From positions 270,621 through 334,620 of the forward strand of contig JBNGIQ010009372.1 in NCBI GenBank assembly GCA_049999765.1: a stretch of 64,000 nt of DNA, given 5' to 3'. The notes below the pieces were generated by a model that saw nothing but the letters and a program-made list of their open reading frames with translations, was not told where the DNA came from and ran no database searches. The DNA is from Phaeoceros laevis. Taxonomy: Eukaryota; Anthocerotophyta; Anthocerotopsida; Notothyladales. Position 1 is the first letter of the stretch, and each line of letters begins with the position of its first letter. Shown in pieces: positions 1 through 17,586 of this stretch. A program made the position numbers and the translations under genes.

Positions 1-1882
1 GAGATGGAGCCCTGTTAAGATCGGTATATCAGGCCGTGATGGGTAGCTAAAGTACACATTTCGAAGCTCAATGTGCCCTTGTACACTGCTTAAAGTCCTT
101 CCTTCTGGGTTGCCACCTGATTGTGTGTAGTTTATCATTGCAAATAGCCTGTGGGCTGCTATCCTTCCTTGCTCAAATGCATGGAAATTAGTAGCTGCTC
201 TGTTCAAACCACTGGAAACAGGCATGGATACAATGTCAACTTTGGTTTTAAGTGGAAGGAGGCAAACCCAAGACAATTTACTTGTCCGGAACAACGAATT
301 CAAAGGAGTGCATTTTGTACTCACAGGCCACTGAGGATGACAGCAAATACTGCTGCAATTACTTCACCACCATCGGCTTTGTGGTCTCTGACAAGAGTGC
401 GGCCAACCCAAAATTGGAGAGCACAGGAGCATAACACTATCCCGTATATGCAACCGAGTCCAACCCCTTGCACCAGGCTTATTTGAACCCCGAACTTCAA
501 TGTTGATTGTAGAGCATTAGCGTATGTGTACTTCACCAACGTCTCATTTGCAAACGAGTATACAGCCCTGACATAACCAATTGCCTACAACCATCAAGAG
601 GATTTAGGCTGCCTTCTACAATGCCAAGATGGACTAGGAACACCTTACGCTTGGAGATTCAAATTAGCAGGCCATTAACATACCTGATCTGCAATGCTGG
701 CTGCATCAGCATACGCATCTTGAGCACTCTCAGCATACTTATTCAGAAAGACATTCGAAATTGCTCCAGCACCAACCACAAAGGGCCCAAATGCTAAAGT
801 CAACAGCGAAATTTGCCAGCAGTTCAGGAAACCAACAACGAGCCCTCCTATGCAAGTTGCCATGTTGTGTATGTAGTTGCCCACCTAGACTTGTAGCAAA
901 ACCATGTCAGACAAGCTAACAAGCGATTCAATCCTTCTTACAACATCTGCAACCTAACGAGTCTATGTGTTAAAATATTAAGCAAAAGTTGGAACCCACT
1001 AGACCCCGGATGCCCAACTGATTAAGCTTAAAGCATCTTGCTTTCTCAGCCACCCGGAAAGTTTAGATTCCTACCTTTTCACCAATAGCGTACTGAAGCA
1101 GCAGGGTATCATTTGTTATTTGATCTACAACCTCTCCTGACTTCCCAAGAGTGTCAAAAAATGCGATCTCCTGCTTCAGAAGGACCTGCACATACTTGGA
1201 CCTAAGAACCACCGATTGTCGCTCTCCTGTAAAAATCCAGCATGAAACCTCTGCCATAGTGAAACATAACACCAGTTAATGCACAGAACATCATCGCTGC
1301 ATCAAGTGCACATCAATGTAGAAAGGAAGGAACACATACCAAGATAACCAGCCAGTAGCACTGCAGCTCCTATGTACAGGATCCGAATAACATACTGCAA
1401 AGGAACAGTGATGTGCAAGTTTCATTTGGGAACGGTTCAACAGAACAGAATGGGCGAGAAATCGAGAGACGTAAATGTGATGGACAACTTGGAGAGTAGA
1501 CCCTTGACATTACCTTGGCCATCTCATCTGAGATACGGTCCAATGGTTGACCCGGGTCAGACCCAAACCAGGTTATGACATGACCAAAGAGGTGAAGGTA
1601 CACTGGCAGGGCTGCACCATGTGCAATGGCAGCCAAGGACCCGACGATCATCAGCACCCAATCAAACCAGTCGGCGTAAGAAAAGAGCCTGACAAATGGA
1701 ACAGAAGCTGGTGCAACCTCCCTATCTCCTGGTTCGTCAGCAGAAGGCTCTTCTGCCGCTACCATTTCAGTCATTTCCAAGTATGGTGAGGGTGATTCTG
1801 GAGGTTCTGATACCTCGGAGACAGGTGTTAAGGGCTGAATGTGGGGCGGAGACCACCCAAATATTCCCCTTGATATCATCAT
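1..1882 (-). CDS. ABC transporter B family member (ABCB6/ABCB20-type), 5' part, runs off window
   Basis: This is the N-terminal part of a full-size ABCB (P-glycoprotein-like) membrane exporter. Family members ABCB6 and ABCB20 act in auxin export at the plasma membrane. I join six exons on the minus strand: 1882-1514, 1394-1340, 1250-1075, 884-684, 584-325 and 211-1, with phases that close into 424 codons. The start MMISRGIFGWSPPHIQPLTP matches the characteristic N-terminus of this subfamily and outranks the in-frame upstream ATG at 1906. The visible product covers the acidic linker, the first transmembrane domain (VSCWIFTGERQ, EKVGNYIHNMAT and the GLGCIYGIVLCSCALQFWVG segment) and the lead-in to NBD1 (IELRNVYFSYPSRPDIPIL). 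Walker A and the second half lie outside the window. No stop or frameshift is visible. The subfamily is near certain; the substrate is not inferable. Confidence 0.93.
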
Positions 1883-3887
1883 TTTAACGTGTTTGATCAA
1901 AAGCACAAGTTAAACTTCTATGAACCCTGTGTCGGTGGCTAGAGCAGATTCACCCACAGCACGTCCGCTTCCATTGCACCAAGGGCCAAGGTGTGCATCC
2001 AAAATGGGCGGCCCAAATTCCTGGACCTCTTCCTAGGTGCAATACTACACGGAGTCGCCTAATCGCATGTTGTAGGCGGGCAAACCTTGTTGTGGTGCAG
2101 CTGGGCTAGATGAGAGACTCTCTGTGCCTTCCCTGCTTGCTCTGTAGCACAGACCCAAATTTTCCTAGCTCGTTCTACGGTGTTGCTTACAAGGAGGCCC
2201 TTGTACCTTGGTTTCAAACCATACCACATTGCGATAGATAAAGAGACCTCCATCAGTCTGGCCGTAAACCAGAGGAATCTGCGTCATACCAGCCGAAACC
2301 CATGTGACCTCAAAATCCCATCTGGCCCCTTCCACCTGTGGTCCAGCTACTCCGACACTCCATCATTAAGCCGATCCGCTGTGCACAGAGGTGCCCTCTA
2401 GACCTTTGACCGGCCATGAGACCGCCAAACCCAGGACGAGAAACCCACAGCCATGCCCAGGACTTGAGGTCCCCCCAAGATGCAACTAGGGGGACCCAAA
2501 ATCTCAGAGCCTGCTTCCAAACCCAATATTTTTTTTGCTGCTGCTTCAGGACGCCGCCGTCTCCCTCTCACAAATGCAGATGCCTGTCCAAGCGCTAGAT
2601 TTTGAAAGACAGGGCCCCCGGGCGACAATCCTCATTTGCTGGTCCCCCAAGCTTCCGCCTGCCTAGTTCCTGTACCCGCAGCCTGGTTGCATGCCATCCG
2701 ATAGCGGCTAGTCCCTGCTTGCTGCTGAGGAATTAGCGGGGTCGGTCCTCCTGGTGTGGAAAGGCGCTGCTGCATAGGGAGGGGCAAACTCCTCCTGCGT
2801 CTGATGTCAGCGCGTGTGCGTCAGCACGGCAGTGGCAGTCCTCGCAGTAAGGGTCCCCCCACCCCACCGCAGCNNNNNNNNNNNNNNNNNNNNNNNNNNN
2901 NNNNNNNNNNNNNNNNNNNNNNNNNNNNNNNNNNNNNNNNNNNNNNNNNNNNNNNNNNNNNNNNNNNNNNNNNAGGCGACTGATGGGCATAGCCGTGCGG
3001 TCCCGCAGCAGCTGGGTGCCGTACCAGGTGAGCTACCTGGCTGGCAGGCTAGCTAGCTGCTGCTTCCGCGCCGGTCACTTTTGACTAGTCACAAATTACG
3101 CGACGATGTTGGTGGTGGTGCCTTTCAGCTCACCGGCACCTTTTCCCCGCTGCAAACAGCAGTAGTGGCGACCGAGGACGCTCTGGCTCGCCTGCCTGGC
3201 ACGAAAGCTACTGGTGGTGCAGCCCGCACTATCTATATGTCTACCACTCTACCTACGCTGTCTTGGACAGGGAAGGAATGAAGTACGGGGGGAGGGGCTG
3301 CTTTTTGGGCGAGCAGACACAGATAGCGCCGGGCCGTGGGGGTGCCAGAGGTGCGATCATGCACGTGTAATCTGCGATTGAGCTCCGGTCCTCCGGAGAT
3401 GAGGAACGGGAGAGATGCCAGTCAAGCCAAGTCTTGCCGCTGCCGGTCACTGATCCCAAACTTACTATGTACAAGTAAGGGCAGTCGCCAGGCAAGACAG
3501 GCCCACCTCGGCGGAGACCCCCGTTCCCAAACCGCGGTCGTGTGCTTCTGGCGGTTTACGGCCAGAAGCAGCCAAGGTTGGTGGCTGTTTGGGAAACACT
3601 TTCGACGGCAGCCTGTCCCAGCATTGCACATTGCACCGATCCGATCGAGGCGAGACCAGGGTCAAGGGCGTGAGCGGGTACACTACCATACTCCGATTCC
3701 TATTGTTCCTTTAGGCTTACCATATCGAGCATTGATTTAGCACTCTTGCATTCCAATGAATACAGCTCATTTAGGAGGCGAAGCGCACCCACGAAACATC
3801 ATATCAACTTATCGAGCTACTCAGTCGACTGACGGAAGAATAATTTCATTCAATATGAATGCTACTATATACAAGTTGGACGAGTTA
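1883..3887. other. Intergenic region with assembly gap
   Basis: This is the upstream region and 5' leader of the ABCB gene and the downstream flank of CNOT11. It has a 100-base N run at 2874-2973, flanked by GC-rich sequence. The open frames here (for example 3336-3740) have no recognisable protein features and look like chance frames. No RNA gene or repeat family is recognised. Confidence 0.6.
2874..2973. other. Assembly gap (100 N)
   Basis: Exactly 100 undetermined bases, the usual placeholder for a scaffold join of unknown size. The left flank is C-rich (ccccccaccccaccgcag). Features cannot be called across it. Confidence 0.99.
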
Positions 3888-7059
<3,172 letters not shown>

Positions 7060-7274
7060 GACAGAAAGCCGGGGTGTCCTTACGAGCTGCACTGAGGGGC
7101 TTGCCTTGCATCTTGCTTCCTCAAATCGAGGCTTCAAGTACACTGTAGCGCCTGCAACAGTCGAAGAAATTAAGTATAACCGAAATCATTAGCTTCTGCC
7201 TGCAAAACCTAAACCCCTGATCTTTAGTTTCGTCAAAATCTCAGTCCAAGGACTCGGTAGGTGTTGCTTCGAGC
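7060..7274. promoter_or_regulatory. Compact divergent intergenic region between CNOT11 and IPMDH
   Basis: Only 215 bp separate the start codons of two divergently transcribed genes, so both promoters and both 5' leaders must fit here or overlap the neighbouring transcript. A telomere-repeat-like AAACCTAAACCCC sits at 7206-7218. Joint regulation is inference from spacing. Confidence 0.6.
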
Positions 7275-9623
<2,349 letters not shown>

Positions 9624-11749
9624 CAAAGGGGGGCGGGGGGCAGCAGATACATGGATTTTTTTCCCCCACGCGTTGTGCAAACGCCACCAAATTTTGTAGT
9701 TAGGCCGTGAGCCAGTTTTGGTCCAGCAGCCCAGTCTAGTATGTCAGTGCCCTCTGCCTCCGTTCTATACACGTACAGTGTCGGGGGTGGTGCTGTCGCC
9801 GCGCCGTTTTCGACATTTTCCAGTTTCCTCTAACCTACTAGTCTAGTGACTCTAGTCGAGCGCAGCTTGGCGGGCTAGAAAGATGATTGTCGTTGTAGAG
9901 ATTCCGTTGTCCGGCCTTGGATATGGATGCCGCAAATCTTGATTGTTTTTCATCCGCCTCTGATAAAGATTCTGAGCTTCGTTTTGCGTCAGACGGATGG
10001 TGATGGTCTGATGAACTTCATAAAAGCAATGCATGCGATCATGATTCACGACACGATCATCGGATAGGCCGATAGGGTACCGGACGTTCTTTTTAACGGA
10101 CATTCCCATGGAATATGTCATATGATACACCAGAACTGAGAAGCATTATTACGAAATGGCTGATACTGCGGGTAAAAGGTTGGATAATAAACTTATGACC
10201 CCATGTTGACCTGGACAATCAATAATAATAGGGCTGCAAAAGGGGGTGCTGCCGCCATGAGTGAGCCATGGTGTCTGGTGGTGGGCGATGAGGTGGCCCA
10301 GGTGCCCAATGAAATTGAATGATTCGTCGGAAGTGGGCTACAGCAATTAATACCGGAGGAGGGTGCAGCGCGCTGTGGGGAAGCCACGACAAACCCGGCC
10401 GCCGGTTAGAGGCAGCAGTTCACCTTCAACGGTTTCCGTTCCGACCAACGGTCCTGACGTGGAGGAAGGTGAGTGGGCCGGGGGTTCACGACCTGGGCCT
10501 CAGGTTTTCACCCCCGTAACTGCCGCTTCTTTACTACTGGCCCCCCGCGCCGGTCCCGGAGCGTGAATCCCTGTCCTCCGCACGCCAAGTAGGCAGCAGC
10601 ATTTACCGTCCTGCCTCTCACGACGCTTTGGCCGATCCACTCAGGGCGCGGCTAGGCCTGCTGCCCCTCTTGCACTCATCCCCCTCCCGCCGGCGTTCCG
10701 GACCCCCACTTTGATCTTCCTTCCCCTTTTTGGTTTGTGGCAGCGGGGAAGCAGGCTGCAGCTGGCTCCTCTCCCTCTGAAGTGAAGATCCCGCTGGCTG
10801 CCAGGCCGCCGTCCCTGCCTCTGCTGCTGCTGCTGCCGTCTCCTACGCGCCTCCGGCTTCCCGGGCGTTCAAAGCTGCCAGGCGGTGGGCCGCAAGGGAA
10901 TGTGGTGCGTCTTTTCTCTTTGAGTGAGAGGTCGGGGGTGGCAGAGGTTGATTGCGTTGTGCGTGCAGCGGTTGGGTTGGGTTGAGTTGGGGGACGGGAG
11001 GAGGATGTGACAAGTTGTGGCGGATCTTGAGGTCAGGCATTGCGCTTTGCGCATGGCGCAGAGCAGGAGGGACAGCTGCGGTGTTCACTGGCAATCGTAG
11101 TCTGAAGGCAGCGGAATTGCGTGGCTGCGGGTTGTGAGTGGAATTGGAGGAGTGTGTGGTGCCGGGAGCAGGAGGATGAGACCTTCTTGGAAGGCAAGTC
11201 CTTGTCTGTGCGGACTGTTGCGGGGATCGCAGTAATTGTGGTTCTGCCAGAAGCCTGGGCCATACCATTGACAAGAAGCGGAGGGATTCTTGCCCTTCTT
11301 GCGAGCCCGTCTGCCCTGAAGCGCAAAGTCTCTTGAAGCCGCCGCCGCCTCTGCTCGAGGTACTCTTTGCACCACCAACTTGTGAGCTGTGCGAGGTGGG
11401 CGGGTGGGTGGCAATGCGCGTCGAATCCTTCCTGTTACGCTCCTGATGATTGCTATTCCTTGCTGCATGCGACTGACAAGTGCCGCAAGTGGGTTGGTCT
11501 TGTGTGAAGCATTCTTTGTGCTTCCGGGCTTGGGCTTGGAAGCGGAAATGAGGCGTAACACGGTTCCTGCAATCTGTGCCGCCTCGTGATCCTCACTCTT
11601 TTGGGAAAGCGGCCGCCTTTCGTAGGATTTGTTTGTGTCCACGGCGGCCTGCCGCTCCGCTCTTCTGGGGAGTAAAGCTGCCTGTTTCAGGTACACAGAG
11701 CAGCTAGAGCTAAGTGGTGTGGTTCCAACCGTGAACTTGCAGGTGCAAA
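9624..11749. other. Intergenic region and presumed XRI1 5' leader
   Basis: The 3' flank of IPMDH reaches to about 10.2 kb and is followed by GC-rich sequence (about 10.4-11.7 kb) upstream of the XRI1 ATG. A cag acceptor at 11741-11743, just before the start codon, suggests a leader intron. A long open frame on the opposite strand (12059-11085) overlaps the first XRI1 exons and shows no protein family features. No RNA gene is seen. Confidence 0.5.
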
Positions 11750-13642
11750 ATGGAGCCGTGGGCGTGGCAAGACGATGCGTACAAGCTGGACTCTGAGTCG
11801 CCATTGGGTGAACAACATCACCACTGCTGACTGGTTTCGCTTCTTTCCGAATTGTGCAGAGAAAAAGATTGTGCTGGTAGCCTCCTCCTGATCTCTGCAG
11901 GTCTTTTTGCACAGCCATATCGCAGTCATTCTGGCAAGATTTGTCCCAGACGGAGGCGACTTCACGATCCCTGTTTGCGTCCACACCAGCACCGGAGAGA
12001 GTACAGCCGTTTCCCTTCGGGCTGCCAACCAGTGATGCAGCAGGTATGTGAAGTCTCAATTCCTACCAGCGGCTGAGGAATGCGTTGTACCAACCTGTAG
12101 CTGACAAGATGGTATGCAAATTGTCCCACAGCCAGCAGTTTGTGTCCTGAAAGTGTAGCCGGTGCCCTCAGAGGCGCGGCTCGGGCCAAGAGGCGACGCA
12201 TGCTGTGCTTCCCGGGTGTCAAGAACGAGGCCCAGCCGGGCTGTGAGGCTCAGTACGGGTCGGGAAATGACGAAGGCTACGCGGTACTAGTGTCCGTTCC
12301 CCTGTCGAAATTGAGTGATGGCTGCTGAAAGGGTTCAACGTCGCTTGAAGCGTTTCCTCTTTGCTCGTGTTTGTGTGCTTGTGTTGCCCAGGTCTCGGAG
12401 GAGTACGATGCTTCTAACTGGTACCTCAGATCAGGTACTGCTGTGGACAAACGTAAGACACCATGGTGGTTGTTGTGCTTGATTTTGCTGATGGTTGCCA
12501 GCCTGAGCAGGTCCAGATGAGCCATGCACCTGCGTGGAGGGCTCGGGGGGGCACTGTGAGAAATGGGTAGATCGGTGCTTAGGGGACAACAGTGGCAGCA
12601 GGGACAATGCCTGCGACCAGACTCGGAACTTTTTGGAGGGTGAGGTGGATGCTTGTGCTTCTGCTTCAGGAGGCGAGCAGATGCCTCTGTACAGTAGCAA
12701 CAGTGAAGCCCAGTGCTCCATGAACAACGAGGGCCAGGACTCGGTGGAAGTGTCTCAGGGGTCGTACGAGTGCTGCTACGGGGCTGTGCAGTGCAGGGAA
12801 GCTCGGGAGTGCAGCGCAGACGACACTGGTGACTTGCACCACCACCGCCGCCAGCACAAGTAAATCTTCCCATCCCACCTCCCTTCGACAAGCTGTCTAC
12901 CTCTCTTTTCATGTCAGTGTTTAGCATTTGCTGCGAAAATGGGGCTAAGCCAGTTGTGCGGCGGTGCAGGAAGCCAGGTGTGGACAGACCCCCAGGTATG
13001 TAGTACTAGTAGGAGGATTGATCGTGACATGGTTGTTGATGCTCAAAGAAATCGTTCACAACGGCTCTCTGTGTCTAACCTGACCTGACCTGACCCATCA
13101 GGGAAGAAGAGCAAGTCGCAAGCGCAATCCCCAGTATCTCCCACAGTAGAAGCTGGGGACGAAAGCGAGTCGGAGGAGGCAGCTCAGGGTCCCTTGACCC
13201 CTCTGCCCACCCGACCTACCATAGCCGGTGGGTCTACATTATCCAAATTCTTCTAGCATGTGCTTGAGGATTTGAAAGTGATGCAGTAGATGGATGGGGT
13301 GCGTGGATGGGTGCAGCAGGTGCAGGCAGGAGCAAGAAAGGCAGCAGCAGAGGTTTCGCTGCTGTGTCTGTGTGTGTGGCATACCCGTTTGCTGTTTTGA
13401 AGCCGAGCAATGCGCAGGGGGATGTCACCCTTCACGACATCAACAAGAGGCTATCCTCGCCGTGTGCCCAGAGGGGACGAAGGGCTGCTGCTGGCCCCGC
13501 CGCCAAGAGAAGGAAGAAGAGCAGCAGGAACAGCAACAGCACTTCAGGGGGATCCCCTGCGACGGGCAGTGCTGTGGTTGCGCAGCATACCGTTCGCACC
13601 CAGGGTGCGGGAAGCGTAACCATAAAGAAGACCAAGGCGTAG
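11750..13642 (+). CDS. XRI1-family protein (X-ray-induced transcript 1-like)
   Basis: XRI1 is a plant nuclear protein induced by ionising radiation and needed for meiotic DNA repair in Arabidopsis (family knowledge). Eight exons: 11750-11807, 11915-12043, 12132-12283, 12392-12434, 12670-12859, 12925-12995, 13102-13227 and 13320-13642; 753 nt, 250 aa. Support comes from the N-terminal EPWAWQDDAYKLD, the AISQSFWQDLSQTE segment, a basic AKRRRMLCFP patch, GPLTPLPTRPT, and above all the C-terminal block VAYPFAVLKPSNAQGDVTL then HDINKRL, with the terminal TQGAGSVTIKKTKA. Exon 6 could start later (12970) in the same frame. The 3' intron end before exon 7 carries TGACC repeats. The C-terminal half is secure; the exact N-terminal splice sites are my best fit. 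Confidence 0.82.
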
Positions 13643-15136
13643 GCTAGGCTTCTTCCCAACCCTGCCTTTTTTGCTTTTTTTGCCGTCTCCCAACGAGGAA
13701 ATATGTAGATAGTACGTATAGAAGAGGTACTGTATCCCCATTCCCCGCCGAACAGGATGAGATAACCGGATGCGCTTTCTCGGGACCTCATTGCGTAGTG
13801 TGTGTGAATGACAGACTAGTCCAGCCTCCCGCCGGGTGAGTAATATAATATTGTACTACCTGCCCAAAGCCGGCTTGCTTGCTTGCTTAAATTGGCAATC
13901 TGGAAACGTGGCCACAGCGAAGAGAGATCGAATCGCCTGGCCTCCACTGGAGCTACAGTCTTGACAATCTGCCGGCGAAAACGTGGTTGACGCGCCGGAC
14001 GACGTGATCGAGTCGTTCACGCCACGAAATAATCAATAATATAAACGGAAATGCAATCCAGTCAACCGGTATCAAGGGCAAGTCTCCAACCGGTCAGGTC
14101 AACGCGGCGTCCCTGCAAACCGCGTCCAAACCAGCTGTCCTTGGGTCTGACAACACGGCCGCCGAATTAGCGAGAAAGCGCATGTGGCCTGCTTGCTCAT
14201 CGCTGTATGAATTAGACTAGACTAGGGGAGAAGGCGATGCCCTCCAAGCCAGTCAGCCTTTAATAGCTAAGCCCAGTGCTTGTCAACAGGATCCTCCACC
14301 TGCTCGCCAGATCAGATCACGCCAAGGCAGGCCAGGCCAGGCCAGGCCACCATCATCTCTCACTCATCATCATCCTCTGGCGTCCGGCACCTCTCCTCCT
14401 CTTCTTCTTCACCTCCTTCCTCCAACCCGGTCCTCTCACACCCTCGGCACGACTGTCAGTGTCACGCGTTCTCGGCGGCTCGTCCTGCTGCAGCAGCTCC
14501 GCCTCCGTCTCAATTCCTGAGGCCAGGGCGCCACATTTGTGCTANNNNNNNNNNNNNNNNNNNNNNNNNNNNNNNNNNNNNNNNNNNNNNNNNNNNNNNN
14601 NNNNNNNNNNNNNNNNNNNNNNNNNNNNNNNNNNNNNNNNNNNNGGGCGGGCAGCTGCAGCGCAGGCAGGCAGGCAGGCTATGCCACTTTCTACCTCCGC
14701 AACGGCAATCTTGGCTTCCCGCCGGCGGTTGTTGTGAGCGGGCTCGATCGGCAAAGAGAGCGCTCCAGATTTTCGGTTGCGGATCCGGCTTCATCATTTC
14801 CATCACATCCCACGGCACGGGGAAGCCGGGCGTTGCTGCTGTATCCTCTCGGGGCCTCCGGTTGAGATCTTCTTGGCCCGCGGCCCGGCCGTTTGTTCGT
14901 TTGTTGTTTGCCACATCGGATCAATTGGTGGAGCGGACATCCCGGATCGATGAGCCTCTAGCTAGCTAGCTAGCTGCTCAACTTCTGCCTGGCAGAGGCG
15001 CCTCGGCGGAGCTTAGAGGAACTGTTAGCATCTTACAGATTTCTCGGCATCACGCGGTCAGCCTAGGATTTTGCTTTACCGGCCTGCTACTCCGGAGGCG
15101 TCATCGCATTCTTCATCCTCCTGTGAGCTCCAAGTG
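13643..15136. other. Intergenic region with assembly gap and short simple repeats
   Basis: This holds the XRI1 3' flank and the upstream region of the DUF3511 gene. It contains a (CTTG)n run near 13872, GGCCA repeats at about 14330-14349, a 100-N gap at 14545-14644 and a CTAG repeat at about 14955-14975. No gene is recognised. The open frames spanning the N run are artefacts. Confidence 0.6.
14545..14644. other. Assembly gap (100 N)
   Basis: Exactly 100 undetermined bases followed by GC-rich gggcgggcagctgcag. It is a placeholder, so real distance and content are unknown. Confidence 0.99.
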
Positions 15137-15370
15137 ATGGCGGAAAGAAGCCAGAGTGTGAAATATGACTCGGCTCGAAAGGAACGGCCCTACTACCACA
15201 AGAGCCGCAGCACCAACAGCTGGGCGTTGCAAGACCCCGAGCTCAAACGGAAAAAGCGGGTGGCTTCCTACAAGGTCTTCGCCGTGGAGGGCAAAGTGAA
15301 GCACTCCTTCCGCAGCAGCTTCCGCTGGATCAAGGACAAGTACATCGAGATGAGATACGGCTGGTGGTGA
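15137..15370 (+). CDS. Small DUF3511-domain protein
   Basis: This single-exon gene encodes 77 aa. It matches the plant DUF3511 family, whose function is not established. Diagnostic residues are the central SWALQDPELKRKKRVASYKV block, then EGKVKHSFRSSFRWIKDKY and the terminal YGWW, which is the usual family C-terminus. The start at MAERSQSVKY gives the typical small, basic protein. An in-frame ATG at 15071 would add 22 residues without family similarity. A 5' leader of several hundred bases lies after the 14.5-kb gap. Confidence 0.9.
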   Translation: MAERSQSVKYDSARKERPYYHKSRSTNSWALQDPELKRKKRVASYKVFAVEGKVKHSFRSSFRWIKDKYIEMRYGWW

Positions 15371-17385
15371 ACAACTTCCCTCCCTATCCCCCCAAATGTA
15401 ACTTCGCCCATTTTCTCATGGACAAGGGTAGGGGTGAGACGTCAAATTGCAACAGGTGCTCTTATTACTTCGTGGATGCATCTTTCCAGAGTGCTCCTGG
15501 AGACCGGCTGGTTCAGCCAGGACGAGTGCTACTGGGAAGCCGCTCCGATCCGAGCTATAACATCCGCCTCCAGCATGATCTAGGGCGCACTACCTTCTGT
15601 ATCCCCTGCAGCTGGGCTGGATCCCCAGCCACATTCGTCTGCTCTTCATACTCAGATACCTCCTTGCGTTGCAGTCCGTTACTCGTAGGCAGTGATGAGG
15701 AGGCAGAAGCTGGGATGTAACCCTTAGCTTCTGTTTTCTGTTTGCTATCTCCTTTTGTGACCACATCTTTGTTTTCCGATCACTTTGGGCCTACTAGGGT
15801 GTGATGTTGAGGCAGACCCTAGCTAGTACCAGCTTGCTTATGTACGTCGCTTCTTCCAGTGTGATTGCCAAAGCTTTGGCGTGTTGTGTCCACCATGTCC
15901 TGTCCGGAGGCTTGCATTAACACTCCGCATCACATGCCTGCTGGAACATCCCCACAGAATGCTCAAACTTGGCTATCATACTGTACACGAGACCTGTAGG
16001 TGGATTACGGCCCACACAACTAACGTTAGCAAGCCTAACGGCTAAGTGCAGATTCTCACCGTGTGCTGTTGCAATTGACTGGCTGTAGAATGCTTAGGTT
16101 AAAGACTTTCATGGGGATCACTAAACCTCAGATTGTATCACTTCCACGCTTTTGCACGAATTCAGCTTGCTTTCGGGCGTAGCTAATCGCAGCATGAAAA
16201 TCTGTTATACAAAATAGCATACCATTTTCTCACTTTTAAAACATCTTGTGCTTAACAGGATGAAAATCTATGTGAATCATTTTGCAAAGAACATGTTCAA
16301 CCCAGCTAGTAAATTTCTCATGATTGCACAATAGATCGAAATAAAGACATTGAGCTGTTTGCTTGGAACGGAACCTATTTTGTGTAACCAAGAAACACAA
16401 TCACTATTATCAAATTATCATCACACGTTCCATAAAACATGTATAGCTAGGAGTAGATTGCATATGCATTCTTCCAAAAGTATCATGTGTATCCTCTATG
16501 CATAAAAAGTATCATGCCATGAACGCTATTGAGAAAATTTTGGATGACATGGATGAGGATGGTGCCGATGTGGAAGGCCACGGATCAAGATGAGGATACT
16601 GAGGGCATGGGTGATGACACATATGACATGGACAATGATGAGGATGAGCTTGAATTACCTGCTCCCAAATGCCATAAGTATGAAAGGCTTTAGAAGATGC
16701 CTCCAACTTGCCTACTCATGTTATTCGTAGGAGGGGTTGTCATTCTTGACCTGGCTTCCATTGTAAAAAGTCACAAGAAAAAAAAGTCAAATTTCATAGC
16801 TCACTAAAAACTAGTGTGATCTAAATTAACTAATCATGATGATTATATGATGCTCATGAAACTTTGATCTTCTTGTAGGCCAAGTGGAGCACATAGTATT
16901 GATATTGATTTGCTTCTATGTTGTGAGGAACATTGACTAGACTATCTCAGCATCTATCAACTCTCATCTCGTCAAGAATAACATAGCTTGTTTCTCGAGG
17001 GCACATAAGTCAACTTGTTTATGATCCCCGGAATAGGCAAGGCACACAAGTCAACTTGTTTATGATCGCTGGAATAGGCAGGGCACGAGGTTTGTATTTA
17101 GATCCGGATGGTAACCTCCCAAATGAAACTAAAATGAGGATGTAGTAGTAGTAGTAGAAATGGTCAAGCTAACCGATGCCACATGAGAATCGAGCACGCC
17201 GACACCTTGGTGAGCACTAGGTAGATCGGTGGTCTTTACATTGCAGGCAGGCGTACCTCCCTTTTCCCAGCATACCTCCCTTTCCCAGCACCTAGCTGAA
17301 TGGAGGATGCACACACGATCTTATCTTGTAAGAAACAACAAGGCTTGTTTCTAGAGGGTACACAGTTCCACCCGAAAAAATACAA
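15371..17385. other. Intergenic, AT-rich, with small tandem duplications
   Basis: No intact gene is seen. At about 16517-16693 the plus strand reads as very acidic peptide in two frames (MNAIEKILDDMDEDGADVEG, then DQDEDTEGMGDDTYDMDNDE), suggesting a decayed coding or transposon fragment. A 41-bp unit is duplicated in tandem at 17001-17082, and a shorter acctccctttcccagc duplication lies near 17256-17287. Confidence 0.5.
17001..17082. repeat. 41-bp direct tandem duplication
   Basis: Two adjacent copies of a 41-bp unit begin gcacataagtcaacttg and gcacacaagtcaacttg and differ at a handful of positions. It is a local duplication of unknown origin near the retrotransposon insertion. Confidence 0.85.
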
Positions 17386-17390
17386 CTATT
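17386..17390. repeat. Target site duplication CTATT (left)
   Basis: CTATT immediately precedes the left LTR and recurs immediately after the right LTR at 22694-22698. A 5-bp duplication is the expected Ty3-type integration footprint. Confidence 0.92.
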
Positions 17391-17585
17391 TATCACGAAG
17401 CCTGTCGAAACCCCCACTTAGGGTTTCGTGATTTGGATTAAATAAGCGTAAACTGGCAGGTAAGTACGTCCTCGTTCGACCGTCCTAATCGTGAAATTCG
17501 TGCCTGCCACCTATCTGCTACGTCGACCTGATTAACTAGTAGCTAGACCCCTTTTTACACTGATATTTATACTAATACCATGACA
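17391..17585 (-). repeat. 3' LTR of the chromovirus (195 bp)
   Basis: On the sense strand it begins TGTCATGG and ends TTCGTGATA. It aligns over its full length to 22499-22693 with six substitutions (five transitions, one transversion) and no indels. Confidence 0.97.
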
Positions 17586-17586
17586 A

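Noticed and set aside
3336-3740. 134-codon plus-strand frame
   Set aside because: Arg/Ser/Gln-rich chance translation in the CNOT11 3' flank, with no motif.
11085-12059. 324-codon open frame on the minus strand upstream of and overlapping XRI1
   Set aside because: It is antisense to well-supported XRI1 exons, lies in GC-rich sequence where stops are rare, and shows no domain or family motif.
12277-12927. 216-codon minus-strand frame inside XRI1
   Set aside because: It is a shadow of XRI1 exons and introns with low-complexity Pro/Ser composition.
14280-14969. 229-codon plus-strand frame across the N run
   Set aside because: It includes unknown bases from a scaffold gap, and the flanking residues have no recognisable features.
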